From NCBI RefSeq assembly GCF_028532485.1, contig NZ_CP116942.1, forward strand, positions 2,666,001 through 2,730,000: DNA of 64,000 nucleotides, written 5' to 3'. Shown here piece by piece: positions 52,185-60,684 of this stretch (position 1 is its first letter; each line of letters starts with the position of its first letter). The notes beneath the pieces are model-generated. The model did no database searches. It was given only the letters and a program-made list of their open reading frames with translations, and was not told the origin of the DNA. A program made the translations under genes and the position numbers. This DNA comes from Iamia majanohamensis. Its GTDB lineage: Bacteria; Actinomycetota; Acidimicrobiia; Acidimicrobiales; Iamiaceae.

Positions 52185-53435
52185 ATGTCGCCCGCCGAAC
52201 GGTGGATCCCCTTCCGCCGCACCGACCTGGTCGACCTCCTGGCCGCCGAGTCGCCGGACCCCGAGGGCTTCCGGGCCTTCGCCCGGATCGTGGCCGCCAT
52301 GGTCCACCACGAGCACCAGGAGCACCTGGAGCGGATCGCGGACGCCTTCGCCCCCTTCGACCGGGACACCGACCACCGGGTGGTGCGGACCTGGACCGCC
52401 GAGGAGGAGGCCGAGTGCCAGCGCACCCTGGTCGCCGAGGTCGAGGAGATGGCGGTGGCGGCCAACTACGAGCGGGTGACCGCGGCCCGCATCGACCACG
52501 CCCTCGAGTCCGAGTCGCTGCTCCGGGTGCGCCTCGAGGCCGACCTCGACGACTTCGAGGAGATCGTCTTCTTCCGGCGCGGCCTCACCGACCGGACCGA
52601 GGAGGTCCGGACCTGGTTCGGGCTCCGCAGCAAGGAGGTCGACTTCACCAGCTGCGACCGGGTGCTCGTGTACCTGAAGTACAAGGACGCCGCCTACTTC
52701 GAGGAGCAGGGCCGCACCGACCTGGGCTTCGCCCCCGGCTCCACGATCATCAAGCTCTTCCAGGACGTGCCCCGGGCCGACCTCGAGATGCTCCTGCCCA
52801 ACACCGAGGTGCGGATGCGCCCGATGGACAAGCTGGCCATCGGCGTCCCCGCCCTGATCAGCGGCATCGTGGTCCTCGTCACCAAGCTGGCCTCGTCGCT
52901 CGGCCTGCTCGCCCTCCTCGTGCTCTTCTGGCTCGGCCTGCGCGACGACGAGGTGGACATCGGACAGACCCAGCTGGCCGCCATCGCCATCGGCTTCGGG
53001 TCGCTGGTGGGCTACGCCTGGCGCCAGTGGACGAAGTTCAAGAACCGGCGCATCCAGTTCATGAAGATGCTCTCCGAGAGCCTCTACTTCCGGAACCTCG
53101 ACAACGACATGGGTGTGTTCCACCACCTTCTCGACGCGGCCGCCGAGGAGGAGATCAAGGAGGTCCTGCTCGCCCTCCGGTTCCTCCGCCAGGAGTCGGC
53201 GACGCCGGCCGAGCTCGACGCCCGGATCGAGGCCTGGTTCCGCGACCACCTGGCGTGCACCCTCGACTTCGACGTCGACGACGCGGTGGAGAAGCTGCGC
53301 GAGCTCGACCTGGTGGAGGAGGAGCCCGACGGCCGCCTGGTCGCCCGCAGCCTGCTGGAGGCCCGGCGCCGGGTCGACGCCCGCTGGGACGGCCTGTTCA
53401 CGGCCGAGGAGGCGACGACCGCCCACCGGCCCTGA
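52185..53435 (+). CDS. DUF3754 (TMEM143-like) membrane protein
   Basis: A 416-residue protein. The central DUF3754 region is visible in FEEIVFFRRGLTDRTEEVRT, VDFTSCDRVLVYLKYKDAAY and GSTIIKLFQDVPRADLEMLL. Two membrane helices follow at about 222-270, then WTKFKNRRIQFMKMLSESLY, FRNLDNDMGVFHHLLDAAAE and a C-terminal helical domain. The family spans bacteria, plants and mitochondria (TMEM143) without a proven function. Divergent from rimO, 90 bases apart. Confidence 0.88.
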   Translation: MSPAERWIPFRRTDLVDLLAAESPDPEGFRAFARIVAAMVHHEHQEHLERIADAFAPFDRDTDHRVVRTWTAEEEAECQRTLVAEVEEMAVAANYERVTAARIDHALESESLLRVRLEADLDDFEEIVFFRRGLTDRTEEVRTWFGLRSKEVDFTSCDRVLVYLKYKDAAYFEEQGRTDLGFAPGSTIIKLFQDVPRADLEMLLPNTEVRMRPMDKLAIGVPALISGIVVLVTKLASSLGLLALLVLFWLGLRDDEVDIGQTQLAAIAIGFGSLVGYAWRQWTKFKNRRIQFMKMLSESLYFRNLDNDMGVFHHLLDAAAEEEIKEVLLALRFLRQESATPAELDARIEAWFRDHLACTLDFDVDDAVEKLRELDLVEEEPDGRLVARSLLEARRRVDARWDGLFTAEEATTAHRP

Positions 53436-53461
53436 CCAGCAGGCGTCGGTAGGGTCCGGAG

Positions 53462-54259
53462 GTGCGCCACGCCCTCTACGTCGCCCCCTTCGCCGAGATG
53501 GCCGACCCCCACGCGCTCGTCGAGGTGGCGGTGGCCGCCGAGGAGGCCGGGTGGGACGGCGTGTACCTCTGGGACCACGTGCACCGCGACCCGGACGAGG
53601 TCACCGCCATCGCCGACGTGTGGACCGGGCTGGCCGCGGTGGCCGCGGCCACCGACCGCATCCGCATCGGCCCCATGGTCACGCCCCTGTCGCGGCGGCG
53701 GATCTCGACCCTCGTGCGCCAGACCACCACGCTCGACCACCTGAGCCGGGGCCGGCTCACGATGGGCATCGGCCTCGGCGTCGACACCGCGGGCGAGCTG
53801 ACCCGCTTCGGCGAGGTGGTCGATGCCCGCACCCGGGGTGCGATCCTCGACGAGGCGGCCGACGTGCTCGTCGAGGCGTGGGGCGGCGAGGAGGTCACCC
53901 ACACCGGCCCCCACGTCACCGTGGACGGCATCACCTTCGCCCCGCGCCCCGTCCAGCGGCCCCGGATCCCCGTGTGGGCCGCGGCGCGCGCCGGTGCCCT
54001 CCGCCCCGTGCGCCGGGCGGCCCGCTTCGACGGGCTCTTCGTCATCGAGGTCGACGTCGACCAGCTGGGCGCCGCCCTCGACGAGGTGGCGGCGGTCCGA
54101 GGGGACCTCGACGGCTTCGACGTCGCCGTGCGGGTGTCGCCCGTCGACGACCCCGCCCTGCTCGAGGTCCCCGGCGTCACCTGGGCCGTCCACTCCTCGG
54201 CCCCCGACGTCCCCCGGGCCGAGCTCCTCCGCCTCGCACGGGGCGGCCCGCCGACCTGA
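53462..54259 (+). CDS. LLM-class (F420- or flavin-dependent) oxidoreductase
   Basis: A 265-residue luciferase-like TIM barrel: RHALYVAPFAEMADPHALVE, EEAGWDGVYLWDHVHRD, RIRIGPMVTPLSRRRISTLV and LSRGRLTMGIGLGVDTAGEL. The close match to actinobacterial F420-dependent proteins suggests F420 as cofactor. No substrate can be named. It is shorter than most members, ending soon after PRIPVWAAARAGALRPVRRA. GTG start at 53462, 26 bases behind the DUF3754 gene and probably in its operon. A palindromic array begins 11 bases after its stop. Confidence 0.88.
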   Translation: MRHALYVAPFAEMADPHALVEVAVAAEEAGWDGVYLWDHVHRDPDEVTAIADVWTGLAAVAAATDRIRIGPMVTPLSRRRISTLVRQTTTLDHLSRGRLTMGIGLGVDTAGELTRFGEVVDARTRGAILDEAADVLVEAWGGEEVTHTGPHVTVDGITFAPRPVQRPRIPVWAAARAGALRPVRRAARFDGLFVIEVDVDQLGAALDEVAAVRGDLDGFDVAVRVSPVDDPALLEVPGVTWAVHSSAPDVPRAELLRLARGGPPT

Positions 54260-54270
54260 CGGCTCCCCGC

Positions 54271-54392
54271 AACATGCGGCAGGTGAGGGCGGTCATGTCC
54301 CGCAGGTGCCGCAAGGACGGGCTGACGGCCGATCGACGACGAACCTGCGGCAGATGAAGGCGGTCATGTCCCGCAGGTGCCGCAGGAACGGG
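54271..54392. repeat. Two tandem palindromic repeats, array PAL2 (71-bp period)
   Basis: Two 51-base units at 54271-54321 and 54342-54392 match at 46 of 51 positions. Copy 2 forms a 9-bp stem, CCTGCGGCA with TGCCGCAGG; copy 1 keeps GCGGCA/TGCCGC. The units are joined by 20 bases. They lie between two convergent genes, which could also make them bidirectional terminators. Confidence 0.8.
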
Positions 54393-54398
54393 CGGTGC

Positions 54399-56084
54399 TC
54401 AGGCGGTGGGTGGACCGGCCAGGCGCTCCTCGTGCACGGTGACCAGGTCGGGACGGCCCTCGTGGTCTTGGCGGGCCTGCTCCACCCGCACCGAGGCGGT
54501 GGCGCCGTCGAGGGTCAGGGTGGTGACCACGTTGCCGAACCAGGGGCCGGCCGAGAGGGCCCAGTCGACGCGCTCCTCGCGGTGGGCCGCGGTGCGCTCC
54601 CCCACCCGGCCCAGCCAGGCCCCGAGGCGGGAGGTGGTGAGGCGCAGGACCCGTTGGAGGTTGGTGGGGACGCCGTTGCGCAGCGGGGACGAGACGACCT
54701 GCACGACCCGCGACCCGCCGTCCACGCCGAGGTCGGCCGGGGCCAGGTAGCTGAAGTGCACGTCGCCGGAGAGGACGAGGACCGACGACGGGGCCGGCCC
54801 CTGCTCCCCGGACGCGATCGAGGCCAGGAGCTCGGCGAGGTCGTCGAAGGAGTCCCCGAACGAGGCCCAGTGCTCCAGGTCGCGGTCCCGGCGGAGGCGC
54901 TCGGCCAGGTGCCTCCCGGGCCGGCCCCAGGCCCCCGACGCCAGGGCCGCGCCCCAGCGCTCCAGGTCGTGGACGGCCGGCGGCAGCAGCCACGGCAGCG
55001 ACGTGCCGAGGAGCAGGTGGTCGATGCCGTCGCGGTCGGCCCGGGCCCGCTCGCCCACCCAGGCCATCTCGTCGGCGTCGAGCAGCGCCCGCGCCCCCTC
55101 GTCGAGGACCCGGCGGTTCCGGCTGTCCACGCCGACCAGCCGGGCCGTGGCCGAGCCGGCCAGGTCCCGGGTGGTGCTCCACCGGGTGCGGGTCGGCGCC
55201 GCCCGGTCGAGGCGCCAGCCGTCGACCTCGCCGCGGAGGAGGTCGGTGGCGTCGGCGGCGCCCGCCACCGCGCCGGCCAGCGGGTCGTCGGCCTGCTGGG
55301 AGGGGGTCAGGTTCCCCCAGTGCTGGTGGACCCAGTAGGACACCAGGGCCGAGGAGATCCGGGCGTCCCACCAGGGCGCCCGGTCGATCTCGTCCAGCCA
55401 GGCCTGCGACAGGTTCCAGTCGTCGATGACGTCGTGGTCGTCGAAGGCCATCACCGACGGGACGGTGGAGAGCAGCCAGCGGACGTGGGGGTGGGACCAG
55501 CTGCGGCGGTAGAGGTCCTCGTAGTCGGCCAGGTCGGCGGCCGAGCGGGGCGGCGGGCCGCCGGGCCCTGGGGTGCGCACCGCGATGTCGCCCACCAGCA
55601 CCTCGTCGGCGTAGAGCTGGTCGCCCAGCAGGGCCAGCAGGTCCGGGTGGTCGACGGGATCGACGAGGGCGAGCCGCTGCGCCAGCGCCTCGAGGGCGTC
55701 GACGCCCTGGCCCCGGTCGGCGGCGGCGGGCGGCAGGTCCCAGGGGGCCTCCATGGGGGCGTCGACCCGGCACGAGCCCACCACGACCCGCAGCGGGCGG
55801 CCCGGGTCCGCGGTGCGGATGGTGCTCGGGGGGAGGTCGGCCCCGGCGAGGGGCCAGACCGGGTCGCCGTCGAGGGCCACCGCGTAGGGGGTGGACGTCG
55901 CCGGCGGCAAGTCCTCCACCACGACCAGGGCGTAGCAGGCGCCGCCCACGGTGGTCGTCCGGGCCCGACCCCGGGCCCGCCCGGCGGTGACGGTCACCTC
56001 GCAGGGCTGGTCGGTCGCCACCCACACGGTGGCGGCGTCGCCCTCGACGGCGCGCAGCAGGGGTCCCAGGACGAGCTCGGCCAT
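54399..56084 (-). CDS. PhoD-like alkaline phosphatase D family protein
   Basis: A 561-residue protein of the PhoD-like metallophosphatase superfamily. An N-terminal beta domain (ATVWVATDQPCEVTVTAGRA) precedes the catalytic part with VVVGSCRVDAP, LLALLGDQLYADEV, VMAFDDHDVIDDWN and SSVLVLSGDVHFSYLAPADL. The last is the metal-binding GDVHxSY. No signal peptide is seen, unlike secreted PhoD, so it may act inside the cell. It is flanked on both sides by different palindromic repeat arrays. Confidence 0.9.
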   Translation of the reverse strand: MAELVLGPLLRAVEGDAATVWVATDQPCEVTVTAGRARGRARTTTVGGACYALVVVEDLPPATSTPYAVALDGDPVWPLAGADLPPSTIRTADPGRPLRVVVGSCRVDAPMEAPWDLPPAAADRGQGVDALEALAQRLALVDPVDHPDLLALLGDQLYADEVLVGDIAVRTPGPGGPPPRSAADLADYEDLYRRSWSHPHVRWLLSTVPSVMAFDDHDVIDDWNLSQAWLDEIDRAPWWDARISSALVSYWVHQHWGNLTPSQQADDPLAGAVAGAADATDLLRGEVDGWRLDRAAPTRTRWSTTRDLAGSATARLVGVDSRNRRVLDEGARALLDADEMAWVGERARADRDGIDHLLLGTSLPWLLPPAVHDLERWGAALASGAWGRPGRHLAERLRRDRDLEHWASFGDSFDDLAELLASIASGEQGPAPSSVLVLSGDVHFSYLAPADLGVDGGSRVVQVVSSPLRNGVPTNLQRVLRLTTSRLGAWLGRVGERTAAHREERVDWALSAGPWFGNVVTTLTLDGATASVRVEQARQDHEGRPDLVTVHEERLAGPPTA

Positions 56085-56144
56085 CCCCCGTGGCTAGTCC
56101 CTGCACCGGCGCGACACCAGGCGCGACGTCCTCACCCCGGGTGC

Positions 56145-56330
56145 ACGTGCGACGCTGGTCAGCGGTCCTGCCCGACCAGCGTCGCACGTCTGCGGGACGG
56201 CCCCGGCGGGGGGTGTTCCTGCGACGCTCGACAGCGGTCGTGCCCGACCAGCGTCGCACGTCTGCGGGACGGCCCCGGCGGGAGTGCTCCTGCGACGCTC
56301 GACAGCGGTCCTGCCCGGCCAGCGTCGCCG
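56145..56330. repeat. Three tandem palindromic repeats, array PAL3 (71-72-bp period)
   Basis: Unit 1 has a perfect 16-bp stem: 56145-56160 (ending GCGACGCTGGTC) with 56174-56189 (starting GACCAGCGTCGC) and a 13-base loop. Units start at 56148, 56220 and 56291; units 2 and 3 have mismatches in the left arm. Between units 1 and 2 and between 2 and 3 runs the shared spacer CACGTCTGCGGGACGGCCCC. The whole gene-free stretch 56085-56411 lies between divergent genes. Confidence 0.85.
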
Positions 56331-56411
56331 GTCCGCACGCTCATCGGCACCGGTCGGCCGGGATCCGTCCGAGGCGGCCCTACGCTCGGGGCCGACCCCG
56401 AGGAGCCGCCC

Positions 56412-56669
56412 GTGGCCGATGCCGCCGACCCGTCCGACCCGCCGCCCACCGTCCCGGCCCCGTCGGTGACGCCGCGTCGGGACGGGCCCGTGGTCGTCGA
56501 GGGCGACATCACCCTGGTCGCCCCGGACGGGACGACCACCGAGTGCACCGGTCGCACGTTCCTGTGCCGCTGCGGGGCGTCGGCGGCCAAGCCGCTGTGC
56601 GACGGCACCCACAAGCGCATCGGCTTCACCGCACCCGGGGTGGCGCCCCCTCGCAAGCCCGGCCCCTGA
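56412..56669 (+). CDS. CDGSH iron-sulfur domain protein
   Basis: An 85-residue protein with one CDGSH motif: CRCGASAAKPLCDGTHKRIG gives the three cysteines and one histidine that hold a labile [2Fe-2S] cluster. The first 25 residues are acidic and proline-rich. Bacterial CDGSH proteins of this type are thought to act in electron or cluster transfer; the partner is unknown. GTG start at 56412 gives a full domain; the frame upstream is the repeat array. Confidence 0.9.
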   Translation: MADAADPSDPPPTVPAPSVTPRRDGPVVVEGDITLVAPDGTTTECTGRTFLCRCGASAAKPLCDGTHKRIGFTAPGVAPPRKPGP

Positions 56670-56683
56670 CGGGACCGAGGGAA

Positions 56684-57178
56684 TCAGCGGGAGCGGGCCA
56701 GGCGGCCGGAGATGTCGGCACACTCCGCGCAGACGGACTCGGGGATGACCCCGACCCGCATCAGCAGGGCGAAGGCCTTGCACCCGAGGCAGAACCCGAG
56801 GAACGCCTCGAGGGAGGCGGCGACGGTCACCATGGCCACGAGGACCTGGGCCGCCCCGACCGCACCGAGGCCCACGGCGGCCACCACGGCGACGGTCGAC
56901 AGCGTGGCCCCGATCCCCTGGGCGAAGCGCTTGGGCGGGCCCGCCGTGGGGCGGGGCGCCACCGGCAGCGCCGGGCGCACGACCCGCGTGACCAGCTGGC
57001 CCAGCGGGCTCAGGGTGGGGCCGGTGAGCACCCGGGCCAGGAAGCCGAGGGCGAGCACCACCACCAGCGGCGTCCACGCCGTGGCCACGTAGGCGGCGCT
57101 CAGCACCACCACGCCACCGGCGACGAGCCGGGCCGACACCTCGTCGACGGGGTCGGGGAACGAGAGCAGGCGGGCCAC
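56684..57178 (-). CDS. DUF4395 family membrane protein
   Basis: A 164-residue protein with four predicted membrane segments. It opens with FPDPVDEVSARLVAGGVVVL, like other DUF4395 proteins that begin FPNPVNExxAR, and ends with GFCLGCKAFALLMRVGVIPE and SVCAECADI. The two C-x-x-C pairs may be redox-active or bind a metal; DUF4395 genes often sit with thioredoxin-like or sulfurtransferase genes, but none is adjacent here. GTG start at 57178, 22 bases after the methyltransferase stop. Confidence 0.88.
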   Translation of the reverse strand: MARLLSFPDPVDEVSARLVAGGVVVLSAAYVATAWTPLVVVLALGFLARVLTGPTLSPLGQLVTRVVRPALPVAPRPTAGPPKRFAQGIGATLSTVAVVAAVGLGAVGAAQVLVAMVTVAASLEAFLGFCLGCKAFALLMRVGVIPESVCAECADISGRLARSR

Positions 57179-57200
57179 GACCGAAACCCTACCCGTCAGG

Positions 57201-57968
57201 TCAGGTTTCTCCTCCGCCGGGGTGCCGGGCCTCGACCAGAACACGACACGAGGTCGTCTCCCACGAGCCGTCGCGCTCGATGTCGTGGTGCAGCGCGAGG
57301 AGCTGCTCCCGGTGGCGGTCGACGTCGAACCCCGGGACGATCCACGGCACGAGCCGGAGGAAGGCGACGACCGCGCCCACGTCGTGGAAGACCGTGCGTG
57401 GCCGCTCCACCCTCATCCGCCGCACCTCCAGACCGGCGGCCTCGGCGCCGGCCCGTTCGACCTCGGGATGGCGCGCCGAGGGCTCGGGCCACGGTCCGGT
57501 GAAGAGCTCGCCGAGCCCGCGCATGCTGTCGGGCCCCACGTGCTGGGCCAGGTAGGTCCCGCCGGGCCGCAGCACCCGGGCGATCTCGTCCCACCCGACC
57601 GTGATCGGGTGGCGGCTCACGACCAGGTCGACGCAGCCGTCGGCGAGGGGCAGCCCGGTCCCGTCCTGGGAGGCCACCAGGAGGTGGACGCCGCGCGTCC
57701 GAAGGCGCGGGGCGGCGACCGCCACGCTCGGGCCGTGACCCTCGGTGGCGACGGCCAGGCGCGGCAGCCGGGGGAGGTTGCCCACCATGGAGCCGGTGCC
57801 GGCCTGGACCTCGAGCAGCGCGTCGGCCCCCTCGACCCGCTCGACGACCCGGTCGAAGTAGTGCCACGTCGGCCGCTCCTCCACCGCCCGGCCGGCGAAC
57901 CAGGAGAAGTCCCAGGTGCCCACGGGAGCCGCCTCACCCTCGGCGACGAGGTCCTCGAACCGGCCCAC
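57201..57968 (-). CDS. Class I SAM-dependent methyltransferase
   Basis: A 255-residue methyltransferase. SAM motif I is degenerate but readable (ALLEVQAGTGSMVGNLPRLP), with VASQDGTGLPLADGCVDLVV and the post-motif WDEIARVLRPGGTYLAQHVG. The substrate is unknown; the FEDLVAEGEAAPVGTWDFSW opening matches a group of actinobacterial small-molecule methyltransferases. GTG at 57968, 13 bases after the ftsK stop, so it is probably in the ftsK operon with DUF4395 following. Confidence 0.9.
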   Translation of the reverse strand: MGRFEDLVAEGEAAPVGTWDFSWFAGRAVEERPTWHYFDRVVERVEGADALLEVQAGTGSMVGNLPRLPRLAVATEGHGPSVAVAAPRLRTRGVHLLVASQDGTGLPLADGCVDLVVSRHPITVGWDEIARVLRPGGTYLAQHVGPDSMRGLGELFTGPWPEPSARHPEVERAGAEAAGLEVRRMRVERPRTVFHDVGAVVAFLRLVPWIVPGFDVDRHREQLLALHHDIERDGSWETTSCRVLVEARHPGGGET

Positions 57969-57981
57969 CTCGGACGGGCGC

Positions 57982-60564
57982 TCAGGCCGGCGGGTCGGGG
58001 GCGGTGGCCACGCCGGCGGACCCGGCGTCGGCCGGGACCGCGTCGGGGTCGGCCCCGGCGCCGCCGCCCCCGCCGTCGAGCTCGTCGACGGTCATGAGCA
58101 CGGCCCGGGCCTTGGAGCCGACCGAGGGGCCCACCACACCCCGCTGCTCGAGCAGGTCCATGATCCGCCCGGCCCGGGCGAAGCCCACCTTGAGCTTGCG
58201 CTGGAGCATCGAGGTCGACCCCAGCTGGCTGCGGACCACCAGCTCGGTGGCCTGGGCCAGCAGGTCGTCGTCGTCATCGCCCCCGGCGGCACCGCCGCCC
58301 CCGGAGCCCGAGGACCCCGGCGTCCCGCCCTCGTCGGTCTGGACGGTCTCGTCGTAGGTGACCTCGGGGGCCTGGCGCCGCCAGTGGGCGACGACCTGGC
58401 GCACCTCCTCCTCGGTGACCCACGAGCCCTGGACCCGCTGGGGCACGCTCGACGAGGGCCCCATGAGGAGCATGTCGCCCTTGCCCAGCAGGCGCTCCGC
58501 GCCCTGCTGGTCGAGGATGACGCGGGAGTCGGTGCTGCTGGAGACGGCGAAGGCCCAGCGGCTGGGGACGTTGGCCTTGATGAGCCCGGTGATGACGTTG
58601 ACCGACGGGCGCTGGGTGGCGATCACCAGGTGGATGCCGACGGCGCGCGCCTTCTGGGCGATGCGGGTGATCGACTCCTCGACGTCGCGGGCGGCGACCA
58701 TCATCAGGTCGGCCAGCTCGTCGATGACCACGAGGATGAACGGCAGGCGAGGCAGCTCGGGGTCGCCGGGGACCTCGGGCTGGAGCAGGCCCTTGTCGTG
58801 GGCCGCGTTGTAGCCGGTGATGTCGCGGAAGCCGACGTTGGCCAGCAGGTCGTAGCGGCGCTCCATCTCCCGCACCGCCCAGGCCAGGGCGTTGGCCGCC
58901 TTCTTGGGGTCGGTCACGACCTCGGTGAGCAGGTGCGGGAGCCGGTTGTACTGGCCCATCTCGACCTGCTTGGGGTCGACCAGGATCATGCGCACCTGCT
59001 CCGGCGTGGCCCGCATCAGGACCGAGGTGAGCAGGGAGTTGATGCACGACGACTTGCCCGCGCCGGTGGCGCCGGCGATGAGCACGTGGGGCATGGAGGC
59101 GAGGGCGGCCATGACCGCCTGGCCGTCGATGTCGCGGCCGACGGCGACCTCGAGGGGGTGGCGGGCGGCGCGGGCCTCGGGGCTGGCCAGGATGTCGCCC
59201 ACGGTGACCAGCTGCTTGCTGGCGTTGGGGATCTCGACGCCGATGGCCTGCTTGCCCGGGATGGGGGCGAGGATGCGCACGTCGGGCGTGGCCATGGCGT
59301 AGGCGATGTCGCGGTGGAGGCTGGTGACCCGGGCGACCTTGACCCCCGGGCCCAGCTCCAGCTCGTAGCGGGTGACGGTGGGACCGACGGTCATGCCCGA
59401 GAGGCGGGTCTCGACGCCGTGCTCGGCCAGCGCGTGCTCGAGGTGGCGGCCCACCTCCTCGACCGCCTTGCGGTCGACCGACTGGGCCCCGACCCGGGTG
59501 AGGACCTTGGCCGGCGGCAGCTTCCAGGCCGACGGGGCCGCACCCGGGCCGAGGTCGATCTCGAGCTGCTCGGGCTCGGCGACCGGCTCCGGCGGGGCCT
59601 TCTTCCGCCGCGGCCTCGGGGCCGGGGCGGGCGGGTCGGGCTCGTCCTCGAAGTCGTAGATCGCCCCGCCCGTGGCCCCGTCGGTGAGGTCGACGACCCC
59701 TCCCATCGGCACCTCCCCACCCTCCTCGGCCAGCTCCCGGTCGAGGTGGAACAGCGAGGCGAAGCCCTTGCGCACCGATCGCAGCGCGGGACGGGCGGCG
59801 GACGTCACGGCCGACGCCGCCCCGCGACCCGCGGTGCGGAGGGTCAGGTCGGCCACCAGCACGACGCCGGCCACGAGGACCAGCAGCAGGACGGCCAGGG
59901 CTCCGCCGGTGGCCAGCAGGGCGGTGAGGGGCTCGCCGATGGCGGCGCCCAGGAACCCGGCCGCGTCGACCAGCTCGTCGCCGGGGGCGTCGAGCGACGG
60001 GGACCCGGTGGCCAGGTGGAGCAGGCCCAGGCCGGCCACGACCAGCAGCAGGACGCCCAGGGCGCGGCGGGCGGGCCCGTGGGCCTCGAGCGGGATCTCG
60101 CCCGTCTCGGGGTCGGGCTCGGGGGGCGGGGCGGTGCGCCCGCGGATGAGCAGGCCGCCGGCCACGGCGAGGGCGGGCGGCACCAGGACCCGGGCGCTGC
60201 CGACCAGCAGCCCGAAGCCCCGGGCCACGGCCCGGCCGACGGGACCGCCGAGGTCGCCGCCGTAGACGCCGAAGGCGGTGATGAGGGCGAGCAGGAGCAG
60301 GGCCAGCCCGGCCAGGTCGGCCCGGTGGCCCTCGGTGGCCCGGGACGTGGCCTTGGCCACCTTGACCAGGGTGGTGTCGCCCACCGGGGCGCTGCTGCGG
60401 CCCTTGGCCGTGCCCTTGCCCTTGGCCGGGGCCTTCTTGGTGCTCCGCGACGCGCCCGCGCGCGTGCCGCTCGGCTTGGGGCGGGACCCGGACCCGGACC
60501 CGGAGCGACCGCCCCCGGACCGACCCCGACCCGCCGGGCGGGGGCTCCGGCTGGTGGCTGTCAT
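57982..60564 (-). CDS. ftsK: DNA translocase FtsK/SpoIIIE
   Basis: An 860-residue septal DNA pump. The N terminus is a basic Ser/Gly/Lys-rich segment (residues 1-75). About four membrane helices follow (residues 85-245), then an Asp/Pro-rich linker and the alpha-beta motor with Walker A LIAGATGAGKSSCINSLLTS and Walker B FILVVIDELADLMMVA. The gamma winged helix is STSMLQRKLKVGFARAGRIM, which reads KOPS/SRS sites. It segregates chromosome ends at division. A linker rich in Gly and Asp lies between motor and gamma domain. It is downstream of rnj on the same strand. Confidence 0.97.
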   Translation of the reverse strand: MTATSRSPRPAGRGRSGGGRSGSGSGSRPKPSGTRAGASRSTKKAPAKGKGTAKGRSSAPVGDTTLVKVAKATSRATEGHRADLAGLALLLLALITAFGVYGGDLGGPVGRAVARGFGLLVGSARVLVPPALAVAGGLLIRGRTAPPPEPDPETGEIPLEAHGPARRALGVLLLVVAGLGLLHLATGSPSLDAPGDELVDAAGFLGAAIGEPLTALLATGGALAVLLLVLVAGVVLVADLTLRTAGRGAASAVTSAARPALRSVRKGFASLFHLDRELAEEGGEVPMGGVVDLTDGATGGAIYDFEDEPDPPAPAPRPRRKKAPPEPVAEPEQLEIDLGPGAAPSAWKLPPAKVLTRVGAQSVDRKAVEEVGRHLEHALAEHGVETRLSGMTVGPTVTRYELELGPGVKVARVTSLHRDIAYAMATPDVRILAPIPGKQAIGVEIPNASKQLVTVGDILASPEARAARHPLEVAVGRDIDGQAVMAALASMPHVLIAGATGAGKSSCINSLLTSVLMRATPEQVRMILVDPKQVEMGQYNRLPHLLTEVVTDPKKAANALAWAVREMERRYDLLANVGFRDITGYNAAHDKGLLQPEVPGDPELPRLPFILVVIDELADLMMVAARDVEESITRIAQKARAVGIHLVIATQRPSVNVITGLIKANVPSRWAFAVSSSTDSRVILDQQGAERLLGKGDMLLMGPSSSVPQRVQGSWVTEEEVRQVVAHWRRQAPEVTYDETVQTDEGGTPGSSGSGGGGAAGGDDDDDLLAQATELVVRSQLGSTSMLQRKLKVGFARAGRIMDLLEQRGVVGPSVGSKARAVLMTVDELDGGGGGAGADPDAVPADAGSAGVATAPDPPA

Positions 60565-60684
60565 CGGTGCACCGACGCTACCAGCGCCCCCCTCCCCCGG
60601 AGCGGACACCCGCGCGCCCCAGGCGCCGGCTGGGCCGTGCGGGACCGATGGGGCGGAGCGGCGCCGGGGCCGAGGGGGTGGGGG

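Noticed and set aside
54271-56330. CRISPR array, because of two sets of regularly spaced repeats
   Set aside because: There are only two or three units, the spacers are short or repeated rather than unique, the units are long palindromes, and no cas gene is present.
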